DNA of 64,000 bases from Opitutaceae bacterium TAV5. GTDB lineage: Bacteria > Verrucomicrobiota > Verrucomicrobiia > Opitutales > Opitutaceae. Below the pieces are notes generated by a model. The model had not been told where the DNA came from. It did not search any database and worked only from the letters and a program-made list of their open reading frames with translations. Where the stretch lies: contig CP007053.1 in assembly GCA_000242935.3 (NCBI GenBank), positions 5,193,001 through 5,257,000 on the forward strand. Direction: 5' to 3'. The translations under genes were made by a program, and so were the position numbers. Shown here piece by piece: positions 17,093 to 26,700 of this stretch; positions within the stretch are counted from its first letter, which is position 1; each line of letters starts with the position of its first letter.

Positions 17093-17125
17093 CGGGCCGC
17101 CGCGATGAAGCCGAGCGGCGGCCCG
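17093..17125 (-). terminator. Strong GC hairpin downstream of the 98-residue ORF
   Basis: Perfect 11-bp inverted repeat CGGGCCGCCGC (17093-17103) / GCGGCGGCCCG (17115-17125) with an 11-nt loop. A second hairpin (GAGGGG...CCCCTC) lies at about 17134-17153, between it and the stop codon at 17156. There is no T-tract, so it may be a factor-assisted terminator. The rest of 16929-17155 shows no gene. Confidence 0.45.
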
Positions 17126-17155
17126 TGCTGGCGAGAGGGGATATCCCCCCTCGGG

Positions 17156-17452
17156 TCAGGCGGCCATGCGATGGCCGGAAGGAAGCGCCGCCGTTGGCCG
17201 GCGGTTTTTCTTTCCCTCGTCGCTCCGGCACGGAGCTGCCTGGCGCAGGCCACATAACCACGGGAGATCGTCGAGGTAGGACTCGGCGATGCCGCGGGGC
17301 TCGCGCATCCGCAGTTCATGCAGGATCAGTTCGCCGAGTTCCGGCGCCTGAGCTTTCATTTTTTTGACCAGGATCGCCCTGGCCTTGGCATAGACGCGCC
17401 GCTCCCTCTCGGGAACGACCAGCGTCAGCGTGGCTGGTTCGCTTGATTTCAT
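17156..17452 (-). CDS. Hypothetical small basic protein
   Basis: 98 residues from the ATG at complement 17450-17452 (MKSSEPATLTLVVPERERRV). The in-frame ATG at 17527 would add 25 residues of poor character. The sequence is charged and helical (YAKARAILVKKMKAQAPELG, then ELILHELRMREPRGIAESYL), with a basic tail. I do not recognise the family; size and composition resemble small DNA-binding or accessory proteins on plasmids. It is followed by two strong hairpins and lies downstream of the AraC-type gene in the same direction. Confidence 0.5.
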   Translation of the reverse strand: MKSSEPATLTLVVPERERRVYAKARAILVKKMKAQAPELGELILHELRMREPRGIAESYLDDLPWLCGLRQAAPCRSDEGKKNRRPTAALPSGHRMAA

Positions 17453-17566
17453 GTGTTTGGGTGGTTTAGTCCCTGCCCGGCTGGTCTCCACGCGCAGGGA
17501 GTTTGGTATTGGTTTTTCGAGTACCATCCGTCCGGCACTGGCACTTCGGGAGGCGTAACCGCGACG

Positions 17567-18547
17567 TTAAGCACAAATTTCCGGGTGGGCCTTGTCCACA
17601 TTGCGAAAATCATCATCAGATTCTTCGCTATCCTGTTTTTTGGGGAGCCAGGTGCTTGGCGGGATTCCGTAAAATTGCCGGAAATACCGGTCCATATGCG
17701 TCTGGTCGGCAAACCCTGTCATGTGGGCCACCTCCCCGACGGTATGGTTTCCGGTCCGCAACAGTTCCTTGGCGCGAGTGATCCGTTTGCGCACGATGTA
17801 GAGCTGCGGCGGCATCCCGGTGTGATCGCGAAACACCTCGCTGAAGTAGCTGTCACTCAGGCCGGCCATGCGGGCCAGAACCGAAACCGTAAGTTCTTCG
17901 GACAGGTTTTGCTCGATATGATCCAATAACCGGCGCATGGCGCCCGGCATGATATTCCAGCCTTTTGGGCCGCGTGGAGAGTGTGCGTAATGGGTGCCAA
18001 GCAACCGGGTCGCCAGAGAGAGACCGAGGGCCGCGACATCGTCGGCTCGCGGGTTGCGGTCATGGCAGGTGTTCCGCAGTTCATGGCACAGTTCCGCGAC
18101 CAGCGGTCCGTGCTGCACGTAATGCGCCAGCGGCTCCACAGAGACTTCGGTCGGAATTTTGCCGAAACGCTCCGCCCAGGCCCGGTCGCAATACAGCACG
18201 AGCAGTTCCGCCTCGCGATGCCAGCGCAGCGCATGAGGGCGCCCCGGCGGCATCATCCAGACCGTCTCGCCGGTCAGTTTTCGCGCGATGGACTCGTCCT
18301 CACGGGTTTTCCATTCGGCCTCGCAGACCGCGCCGCCCAGGACCAGCAGAAACTGGAGCTGGTCATGCCGGTGCCAGGCGAAACGGTTGCTTCGCAGGTG
18401 TTCGCGCAGGACGGCGACGCCGCCCTGGCAAAAGACCTCCTTCCGCCAGGTGTGCAAGGCGGCAGGGAGCAGGATGTTATGTGGAGGGTGGTGGTGTGGT
18501 GCCGACTCCGGCGTGTGATTAGCCGGCATCGGAGGTGAACAGCGCAA
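17567..18547 (-). CDS. AraC-family transcriptional regulator
   Basis: 326 residues (an in-frame second ATG at residue 7 is equally plausible). The N-terminal half is a cupin-type sensing domain (RSNRFAWHRHDQLQFLLVLG, then WMMPPGRPHALRWHREAELL). The C-terminal ~100 residues carry the double helix-turn-helix of AraC/XylS: LTVSVLARMAGLSDSYFSEV and then GEVAHMTGFADQTHMDRYFR. The cupin suggests a small-molecule, often sugar, ligand. A short palindrome (18560-18576) lies directly upstream. No metabolic target operon adjoins it other than the racemase-like operon on the same strand immediately upstream. Confidence 0.92.
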   Translation of the reverse strand: MRCSPPMPANHTPESAPHHHPPHNILLPAALHTWRKEVFCQGGVAVLREHLRSNRFAWHRHDQLQFLLVLGGAVCEAEWKTREDESIARKLTGETVWMMPPGRPHALRWHREAELLVLYCDRAWAERFGKIPTEVSVEPLAHYVQHGPLVAELCHELRNTCHDRNPRADDVAALGLSLATRLLGTHYAHSPRGPKGWNIMPGAMRRLLDHIEQNLSEELTVSVLARMAGLSDSYFSEVFRDHTGMPPQLYIVRKRITRAKELLRTGNHTVGEVAHMTGFADQTHMDRYFRQFYGIPPSTWLPKKQDSEESDDDFRNVDKAHPEICA

Positions 18548-18559
18548 AATGCGGGATCA

Positions 18560-18576
18560 TAGGGAAAAAATCCCTA
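18560..18576. promoter_or_regulatory. TAGGGA-N5-TCCCTA palindrome upstream of araC-type gene
   Basis: Perfect 6-bp inverted repeat with an A5 centre, 13 bp before the AraC-type start codon (18547). It could be an operator, or a terminator for the preceding racemase-like gene that ends at 18668. Too short to separate these. Confidence 0.35.
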
Positions 18577-18667
18577 CTATTACCCTGGAAGCTCCGAACG
18601 AAGCTTGGATCAATCCCGGAAAATCGTGGCAGATTCTCCGCTGCCCCGATTTCAGCCCCTTATCCCG

Positions 18668-19384
18668 TCACATGCGCAGCCGGACGTTTTCCAGTCCCAG
18701 CGCCCAGTCCACCGCCGCCGCGACATGCAGCCGGGTCGCGTCCACGATCGGAAGCAACGACTCGTCTTCACCAAAAATCAGCCGCAACTCCGGAGCCGTC
18801 ATGACCACGGCGCGCGAGCCCGCCTTGCGAAACGCGGCCACCATATGCACCAGTTGCACCCGGGACGGGTCCCGCACGATGCCGGACGACAGTTCCTCCC
18901 GGATAATTCCGGCCAGGTGCTGCTGGTCAGTGGAGACCGGCACCATCACGTCCCGCACCAGGCTGGTTTCCAGAGAACTCTTCCACATTTTGGCCTCCCG
19001 CTCGTCGAAGGAGCCGAGCAGGCCCACCCGCCCGACCTTCATCCGTCGCAGTCCGGAGAGGACCGCATCGACCACCGAGACCACGGGAAGCTCTGCCGCC
19101 GCCATAATGTCCTCGCTTACGATATGCAGCAGGCTCGAACAGATGACGAGGGCCTCGGCCCCGGCGGCTTTCAGCCGTCTGGCATCTTCCGTCAGCCGCT
19201 TCCGCAGGCCGGGCCAGTCGCGCTGCTCGATCAGGGTGACCAGTTCGCCCGGCTGGCGGTCAAGGGTGAGGACCGCCGCCTGCCCGGACTGGCGCAACCG
19301 GTGCCCGACCTCGTCATGAATCAGACGGGCATAGACGAGCATCGCCTGATGGCTCGTGGCTCCAAGCAATCCGAGCAGCTTCAT
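18668..19384 (-). CDS. Aspartate/glutamate racemase-family protein lacking the second catalytic Cys
   Basis: 238 residues from the ATG overlapping the stop of the receiver-domain gene (ATGA). The fold signature is clear: MKLLGLLGATSHQAMLVYAR at the N-terminus, then AGAEALVICSSLLHIVSEDI with the first catalytic Cys. The second half-site, normally GCTE, reads VVMTAPELRLIF, so the second Cys is replaced by Ala. Two-base racemases need both Cys residues, so a standard racemase reaction is unlikely; the protein could be a one-base enzyme or a binding/regulatory protein. It is the last gene of a three-gene operon with a winged-helix-like hypothetical protein and a degenerate receiver. Confidence 0.8.
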   Translation of the reverse strand: MKLLGLLGATSHQAMLVYARLIHDEVGHRLRQSGQAAVLTLDRQPGELVTLIEQRDWPGLRKRLTEDARRLKAAGAEALVICSSLLHIVSEDIMAAAELPVVSVVDAVLSGLRRMKVGRVGLLGSFDEREAKMWKSSLETSLVRDVMVPVSTDQQHLAGIIREELSSGIVRDPSRVQLVHMVAAFRKAGSRAVVMTAPELRLIFGEDESLLPIVDATRLHVAAAVDWALGLENVRLRM

Positions 19385-19878
19385 GCCGACGTTTCCCCGC
19401 CTGCGCCTGCGTCCCGTCCGCAGACCGCATGGACCGCGGTTTTGAGGCCGCCGTGGTTTTCGGGAGTGAGCACGAGGAAGGGTGTGTCGAAGGCTTCGTA
19501 GCGTTGTTTTTCGATCTCGGAAATTTCCTCCAGGCCGATGGCGAGGATCGTGCCGGCATATCCCGCCTCGCGCAGCGCGCGCACCACCCGCAGGCCGGAG
19601 CCTTCCGCCGTCTGGTGGTGATCGACGATGATCACGTCGAACGAATTTTTGCCGGGCGCCGCATCCGGTGCCGCCTGCGCGCCCATGCGTATCCGTTCCT
19701 TCGCTACGATTGCGACGGCCTGTCTGGCGTTGTCGGCGTAGGTCCACACGCAATTCACGTCCTGCATCAGATACCAGACCGTCTTGCGCGAGAGCCAGTG
19801 CGACTCCACGTAGAGCAGGCGCAGGGGATCGGCTTTCAGGCAAGCCATCGAGGCAGGCAAGTCGGACTGTTTTTTCAT
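19381..19878 (-). CDS. Degenerate response-regulator receiver (REC) domain protein
   Basis: 165 residues from the ATG at complement 19876-19878 (MKKQSDLPASMACLKADPLR). It has the alternating beta/alpha pattern of a CheY-like domain: RLLYVESHWLSRKTVWYLMQ as beta1/alpha1, FDVIIVDHHQTAEGSGLRVV with the phospho-acceptor Asp, then LREAGYAGTILAIG and AFDTPFLVLTPEN. The acidic pair after beta1 is replaced (VES) and the conserved Lys near the end is not evident, so it is a pseudo-receiver or an atypically regulated one. There is no output domain. It overlaps the racemase-like gene by 4 bp and follows the 262-residue ORF by 8 bp. Confidence 0.65.
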   Translation of the reverse strand: MKKQSDLPASMACLKADPLRLLYVESHWLSRKTVWYLMQDVNCVWTYADNARQAVAIVAKERIRMGAQAAPDAAPGKNSFDVIIVDHHQTAEGSGLRVVRALREAGYAGTILAIGLEEISEIEKQRYEAFDTPFLVLTPENHGGLKTAVHAVCGRDAGAGGETSA

Positions 19879-19886
19879 CGAATGGT

Positions 19887-20675
19887 TCAGGCGGTGTGGC
19901 GACAGAGGGAGGGGGGGACGGGCTCGAAATCCCCGACGGCATCGGGGGCGGGCGCGTCGAGGCGGATGAGGCCGGTGCTCGCGCCCGCCGCCGACGTTGC
20001 GCCGGCATCGAGTTCGCGCAGCCGGACGAGAAACCGCCGGATGCCGATACCGTAGTCGGTCATCCGATACACGCAGGGCTGGTGTTGGGTCAACCGGGTG
20101 CGGACAAGGATGCCGCGGGTTTTGAGGAAACGGAGCATCAGGCTGGTCTCGTAACGGGTGGGGCGTTCCGGCAATAGATGCTGGATGTCGTCTGCGGTAA
20201 AGCTGTCCGCCAGCGGCAGGCAATCCAGGCAGGCAGGGATGCCACGCTCGCGCAGTATCCGTCGCACCGTTGCCGCCGCCGATCTCGCACCGGTGCGCGC
20301 CAGCCGGTCCAGTTCACCGAGATCATCGAGGACCGAGAGCAGTTCAAATCCGCGCCTCGTCAGACGGTGCAGAGCGTTGCACGTCGTTTTTCCCGGATGC
20401 CTGTTTTTGGCCAATCCTTCGCGCAGGAGCACGCGAAGGAACTGGCCGGCGGTGGCCGGGCCAGGCGTTGTGCGCTGCCTTCCGGGTTTCCGGAGCGGCT
20501 GCGGTTCACCGGCCAGCCGGCGGAATTGCGCGAGGTAAACCGGCTTGCGCAGCACCACGTCGAGCGCACGGCGGAGGCTGCCGGGCGTCAGGGAACGGGT
20601 CGGGACTGGATCGGAAGGATTCAACGAAGTGAGGGCGCGGGATGCGGAAACGGAGGCCCGGCGCTGCCGGACCAT
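19887..20675 (-). CDS. Hypothetical protein with winged-helix-like C-terminal half
   Basis: 262 residues, Arg/Leu-rich. Segments such as TCNALHRLTRRGFELLSVLD and YETSLMLRFLKTRGILVRTR, followed by HQPCVYRMTDYGIGIRRFLV, resemble winged-helix elements, suggesting DNA binding; I do not recognise a named family. It begins the small operon with the receiver and racemase-like genes (8-bp gap) and lies downstream of the tpsA end. The start at 20675 is uncertain. Confidence 0.5.
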   Translation of the reverse strand: MVRQRRASVSASRALTSLNPSDPVPTRSLTPGSLRRALDVVLRKPVYLAQFRRLAGEPQPLRKPGRQRTTPGPATAGQFLRVLLREGLAKNRHPGKTTCNALHRLTRRGFELLSVLDDLGELDRLARTGARSAAATVRRILRERGIPACLDCLPLADSFTADDIQHLLPERPTRYETSLMLRFLKTRGILVRTRLTQHQPCVYRMTDYGIGIRRFLVRLRELDAGATSAAGASTGLIRLDAPAPDAVGDFEPVPPSLCRHTA

Positions 20676-20739
20676 CCGGTGTCGGCAGCGGTGTGAAAAG
20701 GATCTGTCTGTAGTCTTGAAGTGGCTACCGGAAATCGCC

Positions 20740-20757
20740 CCGGGGAACGCCCCCCGG
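20740..20757 (-). terminator. GC-rich hairpin just after tpsA
   Basis: CCGGGG (20740-20745) and CCCCGG (20752-20757) form a stem with a 6-nt loop, eight bases beyond the tpsA stop codon. There is no T-run, so confidence is low. Confidence 0.35.
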
Positions 20758-20764
20758 CAGCGGT

Positions 20765-23700
20765 TCAGCGGTCGAGCCGGGCCAGGGGGACCCCGGCGGG
20801 AGCCGGGGCCGTTTGTGTCGTGTTTTTCTCCGGCTCCTCGTTTTCGAGACCGCCGTAGCCGATCACCTGCACCCGGAAGATCGAGGGGATGACCGGTGCG
20901 GCGACCGGGCTGCGGCGGGCCTCGGCCGCGGCTTCCATCGCGCCCGCCGTGGCGGCATTGGCGGTATTGGTGGCCGCCGTGATCGCACCGAGGTTCGGCA
21001 TGGCGGCCACCGGAATGCCGGTGGCGTTGCCCTGCACCTGGATGTTGGCGGCGTTGATGATCTGGAGCGCGGCCAGGTTGATGTTGCCCGAGACCCGGAT
21101 ACCGGCCTCGCCGACGTCGATCGTGCCGAGCGGCGCGATCAGGTCCACGTCGCCGGGGGGAACTTCCGGGATCGGGTTGAGCGTGGCAATGCCCGCGCCC
21201 GATGAGGGCACGGTCGGCGATAGCGTCACGTTGCCGTAGTTGTCATAGACGCGGCGGGCCGGGGTGTAGACGATCGTTGTCTTGGCACCGCGGCCGGCAT
21301 TGATGTCGCCTTCCGCCGACCAGCCGAAAATGTCGCCGCCGAAGGTCGTCATGATGCGCGACAGGCCGAGCAGGATGCTGCCCTGCGAATACATCTGGAT
21401 GTCGCCCGCGCCCTGGGTGACGACACCCGCAGTCGAGGGAGGCACCAGCCCTTCGACGCCGACGATGATCTGGCCTCCGGGGGCAAGCATCTGGATGCCG
21501 CCGCCGAACTGCGTGCGCACGCCCGAGCCGCCGAACATCGTGATATTGCCGGAACGTTCGATGGGATTGCCCTCGGCATCCTCCTCCGGGAACAGGGTCG
21601 CGATCATCTGTCGGCCGCGCAGGTAAGAGCCGAAACGGCCGCTGTCCGGGTTGTTATATTCCCGGCCGCCCTCGCGCAGCTCCGCATAATAAACTTGCCG
21701 CAGGAAGATGCGCTGCTGCTCCGGCGCGAGCGCGTCGAAATAAGCCAACGCCTCGTCGGTCGAACCGCTGAAACCGTAGCGCCCGTCCAGCCAATCAACC
21801 AGTTCCGCGTCGTAGGTGTGGGCCACCTTGCCTTCGTTGTTGGGGTGCGCCAGCGGGAAGTCTGGATCGGCGAGATTGGTCGGGTCCAAATAGAGGTCGC
21901 GCACGGCATCCCATGCGACATCGTTCGCAATCCCAGCTTCCATTGCGATCGAAGCGCCAGCGCGTGTGTCGCCGACGGCAACCGGGCCGACGCTGGTGAC
22001 GCTGCCGTTGTCGCCCTGATAGATGTTGCGGCCGGCACTAACCTCGAGCGTGCCCGGACCGGCCATCAGCACATTGGTGTAGAACATATCCCGGCCGGCG
22101 GAGATGACCGAGACGTCGGTGTCGTTCACATTCATGATGACGCTTGGCATCAACGCCTGCGTTCCAGACAGCGATCGGAAGTTGCCGAAGTTGACGATGT
22201 CACGCCCAGCCCGAATCTGGACGGCCTTGGCAGCGATCGTCCTACTATTGTTTTGCAGGTCGCCCCGTTGCTCGCCCAGCGCGAAGTTAGTGATGTCGCC
22301 GTTGACTGCATAGAGTCGGATCGGATCGAGATCGCCCTCATGCTCAAGCGTCGTCACAAAATCCGAAGTCCGGTCGAGAAGCGCACCGGGCTTGAACGGA
22401 CTCGACACGGTAGCCGGATCGGTCGTCCGGCCCGATACATTCCAGCGGCCGTGGGTCATCAACCTGTCGCCGATCCCGTAGATCGAATCCTGCGCGAGAA
22501 ATTCCAGTTGGCCCTGGGGCGAAGATACCAGCTCGAAACTGTAGGGATTGACCGACGAGGAAAAGATGCCGCCGCTTGCCGCGACCGCGCTCAGGATGGG
22601 CGGGAGCAGATAATAGCTGTTCTCGCCACTACTCTGTATCCACACCTCGTTGCTCGTCGGATTGTTGCCGTTGTAGGGAACCAGATTGCCGCCCGCCGAG
22701 AACAGGCGAATGGCGGTGTCATTCCGCCACAGAGAGAATGTGGTCACGGGCGTGCCGACGCCGCCAAGAGCAAGATCGCCGCGCGTCCGCAGCACGGAGT
22801 TGCCATCGCCGGGCACGAGGATCGGTCCGCCCCAAGCCGTCAGGACGTTCGTGGGCGCAAACGGGTCGGAACCCCGCGGGTCGTTGTAGATACCGCTGCC
22901 GCTGTAAGTCAGCGGCACGGTGCCGATCGCACCAGCGTCGATGCGCATATCGCCGCGCACATTGACGAAGACGCCATTCCCTTGGTCGCTTCCAGACGTG
23001 TCCTGGAAGACAGCCTGGTTGAGACGGCCCCCGATCCTCACGGTTAGGTCGCCGCCGCCCGTCTGGGAAAGAGTGTCGTTTGTCACAAAGCCGCTCGACG
23101 CGACAGCAGCGACGATCCGGTCGGCATCGCCTCCCGCTAGAATTGTGACATTACCTCCGCCCAAGGCACCCAAGCCGGAGAAGGCCCCGGCCACAGTGTC
23201 GCCGAAACGGATCGACCAGATCCCGGTGCCATCCGGCGCCAGGCTGGACACAAGCCAGTCGGAGACGGCCGCGGCCTGATTGGTTCCGCGCAGGTCGCCT
23301 TGCGTCGCGATCAAGAGATCGCCGCCATGATCGGCGAAGTAAGAGTTTGCCGAAGGGGCATAACCGGGGGGCGCAACGACTTGGGCGCCTGCCGTATAGA
23401 CGCCGAACAAGGAATTTTGGACAAGGTCGCTGGCCGCCAGCAGTTCGAGGTTGCCGGTGCCGGTGCGGATCAGGCTGGGCACAGTCCGGCCATTGACTTG
23501 GTGCGCGTTGTCGAGCCGGATGCTACCCGAATGCCCTGGCTGAACCGTGGTCACGGTGTCCGTCAAATCTGGCAATGCAGTGCTTGCATCGAAGACCCAG
23601 GTGGACGCCGAAAAATTGATCGCCGTTCCTTTCTTGACCACGCTTCCCGGCGCATACTGCGTGCCGCTGCTATCAGTGAAATATCCCGGAGACTGGAACG

Positions 23701-26700
23701 CTGCATAGAATGGGCTGTTCGGAACGACCCAATCCTCAGCGAAGTAGTAGCTGCCCGAACTGCCGAGGTAGGCATCGGTAGGATAGCCCCAGCCGAAATC
23801 CACATTGGAAAAAACTGTGACACCGCTGTTGTTACCCAAATTTATCGCGGCACCGAAAGTTGTGCCGCCGGGATTGTAGAGTTGCGCGCTGCGCGGCTGG
23901 AGCGTCCGCGCGTCTGCCGAACCGAGATCGGCGCCGCTGACTAGTCTGATGTTCGCGGATTGACTGCCGGCTGCAAGCAGCGGAGCCGTCATTGACGTTG
24001 CGTCAACAGCCTGTTGCCCTGGCGCAACGATCGTCTTGGCGAGCGCGGGCGCGTTGGGCGTCCCGAATGCGGCGTCGAGCACATACAACAGGTTAAAGGA
24101 CGTGCCCGCCGGAATGGTTTGTCCCGGAGCGTAAGTCTGGCCCGTAGTCGCGTTCCTTGGGTAGCGATTGGCAGCGTCATATATCGGGATATTCGGGACC
24201 GTCCAGTCGGCAGTCAGATATATCGGCGGTGTCGCCAATGAGTTCGAGTTGATAAAGGAGTAGTCGCCGCCGACGGTCGCGCTGGTGCCGTGCCTGAAGA
24301 ATGCGTCACTGGTGATATTCGTCACGAAGTCCGAAAAGACAGGCAGGCGACTTTCGACACGAGCAAACCCATCCGAAATGGTTCCGTTGATGATAAGATC
24401 AGCGGATGCCCGAAGGACAAGTGCCAACGGCTCGCCCGAGCCATAGACAGCGGTCTTCGCGAAGTCCGGGTTGAGGCTGTCATAGCGGTAGCCGGAAAGA
24501 TCGAGGTCTCCGTCAACGGTTAGATCGCCGTTTGGTGTGTCCGCGCTATTGATCTCGACGCCGGGCCGCAGATGGAAGGCGTCCTCATAGGCCGACAGTC
24601 CCGCGATGCGGCCACGCAGCGCGGAGTTCGGCAACAGCGCCGTGTCGGCGAACTGCGCGTTGCGGATGTCGATCTGATCCAGCCCGATGCGGCCAGCGGC
24701 GTCCACGGGTGCGCTTGCGCCATTGTCCTGGACGATCGTGCCGGCCGCATCGGTCGGTGAATAGCTCCAGAAGGCGTTGAGCGCGATACTGTCCGCGCCG
24801 CGGATTGTGATCGCGTCCGCCGCGTCGATACGAGCGTCGCCGCTCGTCTCCCTGGTGCGACCGACATTCAGCTCCACCCGACCCCAAGCATGGTCCGGCG
24901 CCGAGACATCGAGCGTGGCGTTTCGGTTGATGCGGAGCCAGCCGTTACGACTGGTCAGCTCGATCTGGCCATGGTTCTTCGCCTCGATCGGCTGGCCGTA
25001 GCTGTCGACCTGCAATACCGATCCGCTCGCATCAAGCACGGCAGAGCCGGCCAATGTCAGGTCGTCGCGCGCGGCAAGGCGGATAGTGCCCGGCGCTGTG
25101 TTGGAAGCGTCGATCCGACCGTTCACCGTCATGCTGCCGCTGTCCACCGAGACGTTGATCTCGTGACCGCGCAGCTCGTCACCGATCGTCAGGTCGCCCT
25201 GCTTCAGCACGAAGCTCCGCCCGCCGAAGAAGCCGGCGTCGTTCAGCCGCCCGTTGAGCGCGGAGAAGTCAGCGGTTAGGTCGACCGCGTCCTCTCCGAT
25301 CCGCTGCGCGCGAACGTCGAAAACGCCACCCAAATGCCCTTCGTCCCCCTTACCGAGCAGCGCGCCGCTCAGCAGAACCCGCCCGGCGTCCGCATCGGTG
25401 GCGGTCAGCTTCAGCGAGCCGGCGTCCTCGTTGGTCGCCGAGAGGTCGATGACCGAGCCGGCCTGCTGGATGATGTTGCCGTGCGTGCTTTCCAGCTCGA
25501 CGGCGCCGCCCCAGCTATATCGCGTGACGTCGAAGAACTGGATCGCGTGACCCGCAAGATCGAGCCGCGAACTGTCCGTGAGGAGAATATCGTTGGATGC
25601 GGTCAGGGCCAGCTTGCCACTAGGCAGGACAATGGCTGTCGCGACGGTGATCGAGTCGCCGCCGATGCTGATTTCCCCACCCAGATCCTTCGATGCGACC
25701 ACGCTCGGGTTCGCGCCTTCCGGTGCGGCGATGCTCACCGCGCCGCCGGCACGATAGGCGATCGACGCTCCTGCTTCAGTCGTGAGCAAGGGGGTGCTGA
25801 AGTTCAGATTGCCGCCGGTGCCCGCGTAGGTTGCGGCATCGAAACCGGCGCTAGGATCATCACCGGCCTGATAGACCGACAGCGTGCCGAGATGATTGGC
25901 AGTGATGCGGTCGCTGGCGTTGAAATTCACCTGCGAGAAGCCGAGCATCAGACGGTCCACCGTTACGGTGCCGGTCGGCTGCGACTGATCTGGATAGCCA
26001 AAGACGATGCGGTTCGCGTCGATCGTGAACGTCCCCTGTCCCGTGCCGGGGCCGTCGGGGATGATGGCGCCCGGTGTGGCGGCCGTCTCCCGAGGCTGGC
26101 CGAGCACGGTTTCGGTCGAGGTCTTGCCGCTCCAGATGAGCGTGTCGGCAAGGATATGCACCGTGTCGGTATTCGACCCATAGCCGTAGATCGCAGGGCT
26201 GCTCAGGACCAATGTGGTGCCGCTTTGACCGCCACGCGCGTCCAGCTCGGCCGAACCATAGAAATTGATTGAATTCGACGCCGCCAGGACAAGCCGTTCG
26301 ACCGCCGGCGAGCCGACCGACGGATCACCGTCCAACAGGCGATCTAAAAGATCTTGGTCGATGTTGAGGCCGCCCGGAACATTCACGCCGTCCAGCTCGC
26401 CGATATTGATCCACGGAAGCTCCAGCGAGAGATTGCGGGCACCGATCCGCACGTCGGTCTGCCCGAACGTGGCGCCACCGCTGGCCACAAGGTTGACGCT
26501 GCCCTTGGAATAGATTGAGGCGCCATCCTCGACGGTGATGGTGGCGCCACCAGGTAATGTGCTGCGGAAACCGATCTCGCCATTGGTAACAGCAAGCACA
26601 GCGTTATCGGTCGGATCGACCAGATAACCGAACTCCAGCCCCGGTGCAGAAACACCGCTGCCCAAGGTGTTGATGCTCGAATCCGACTCAAGGACAATTG

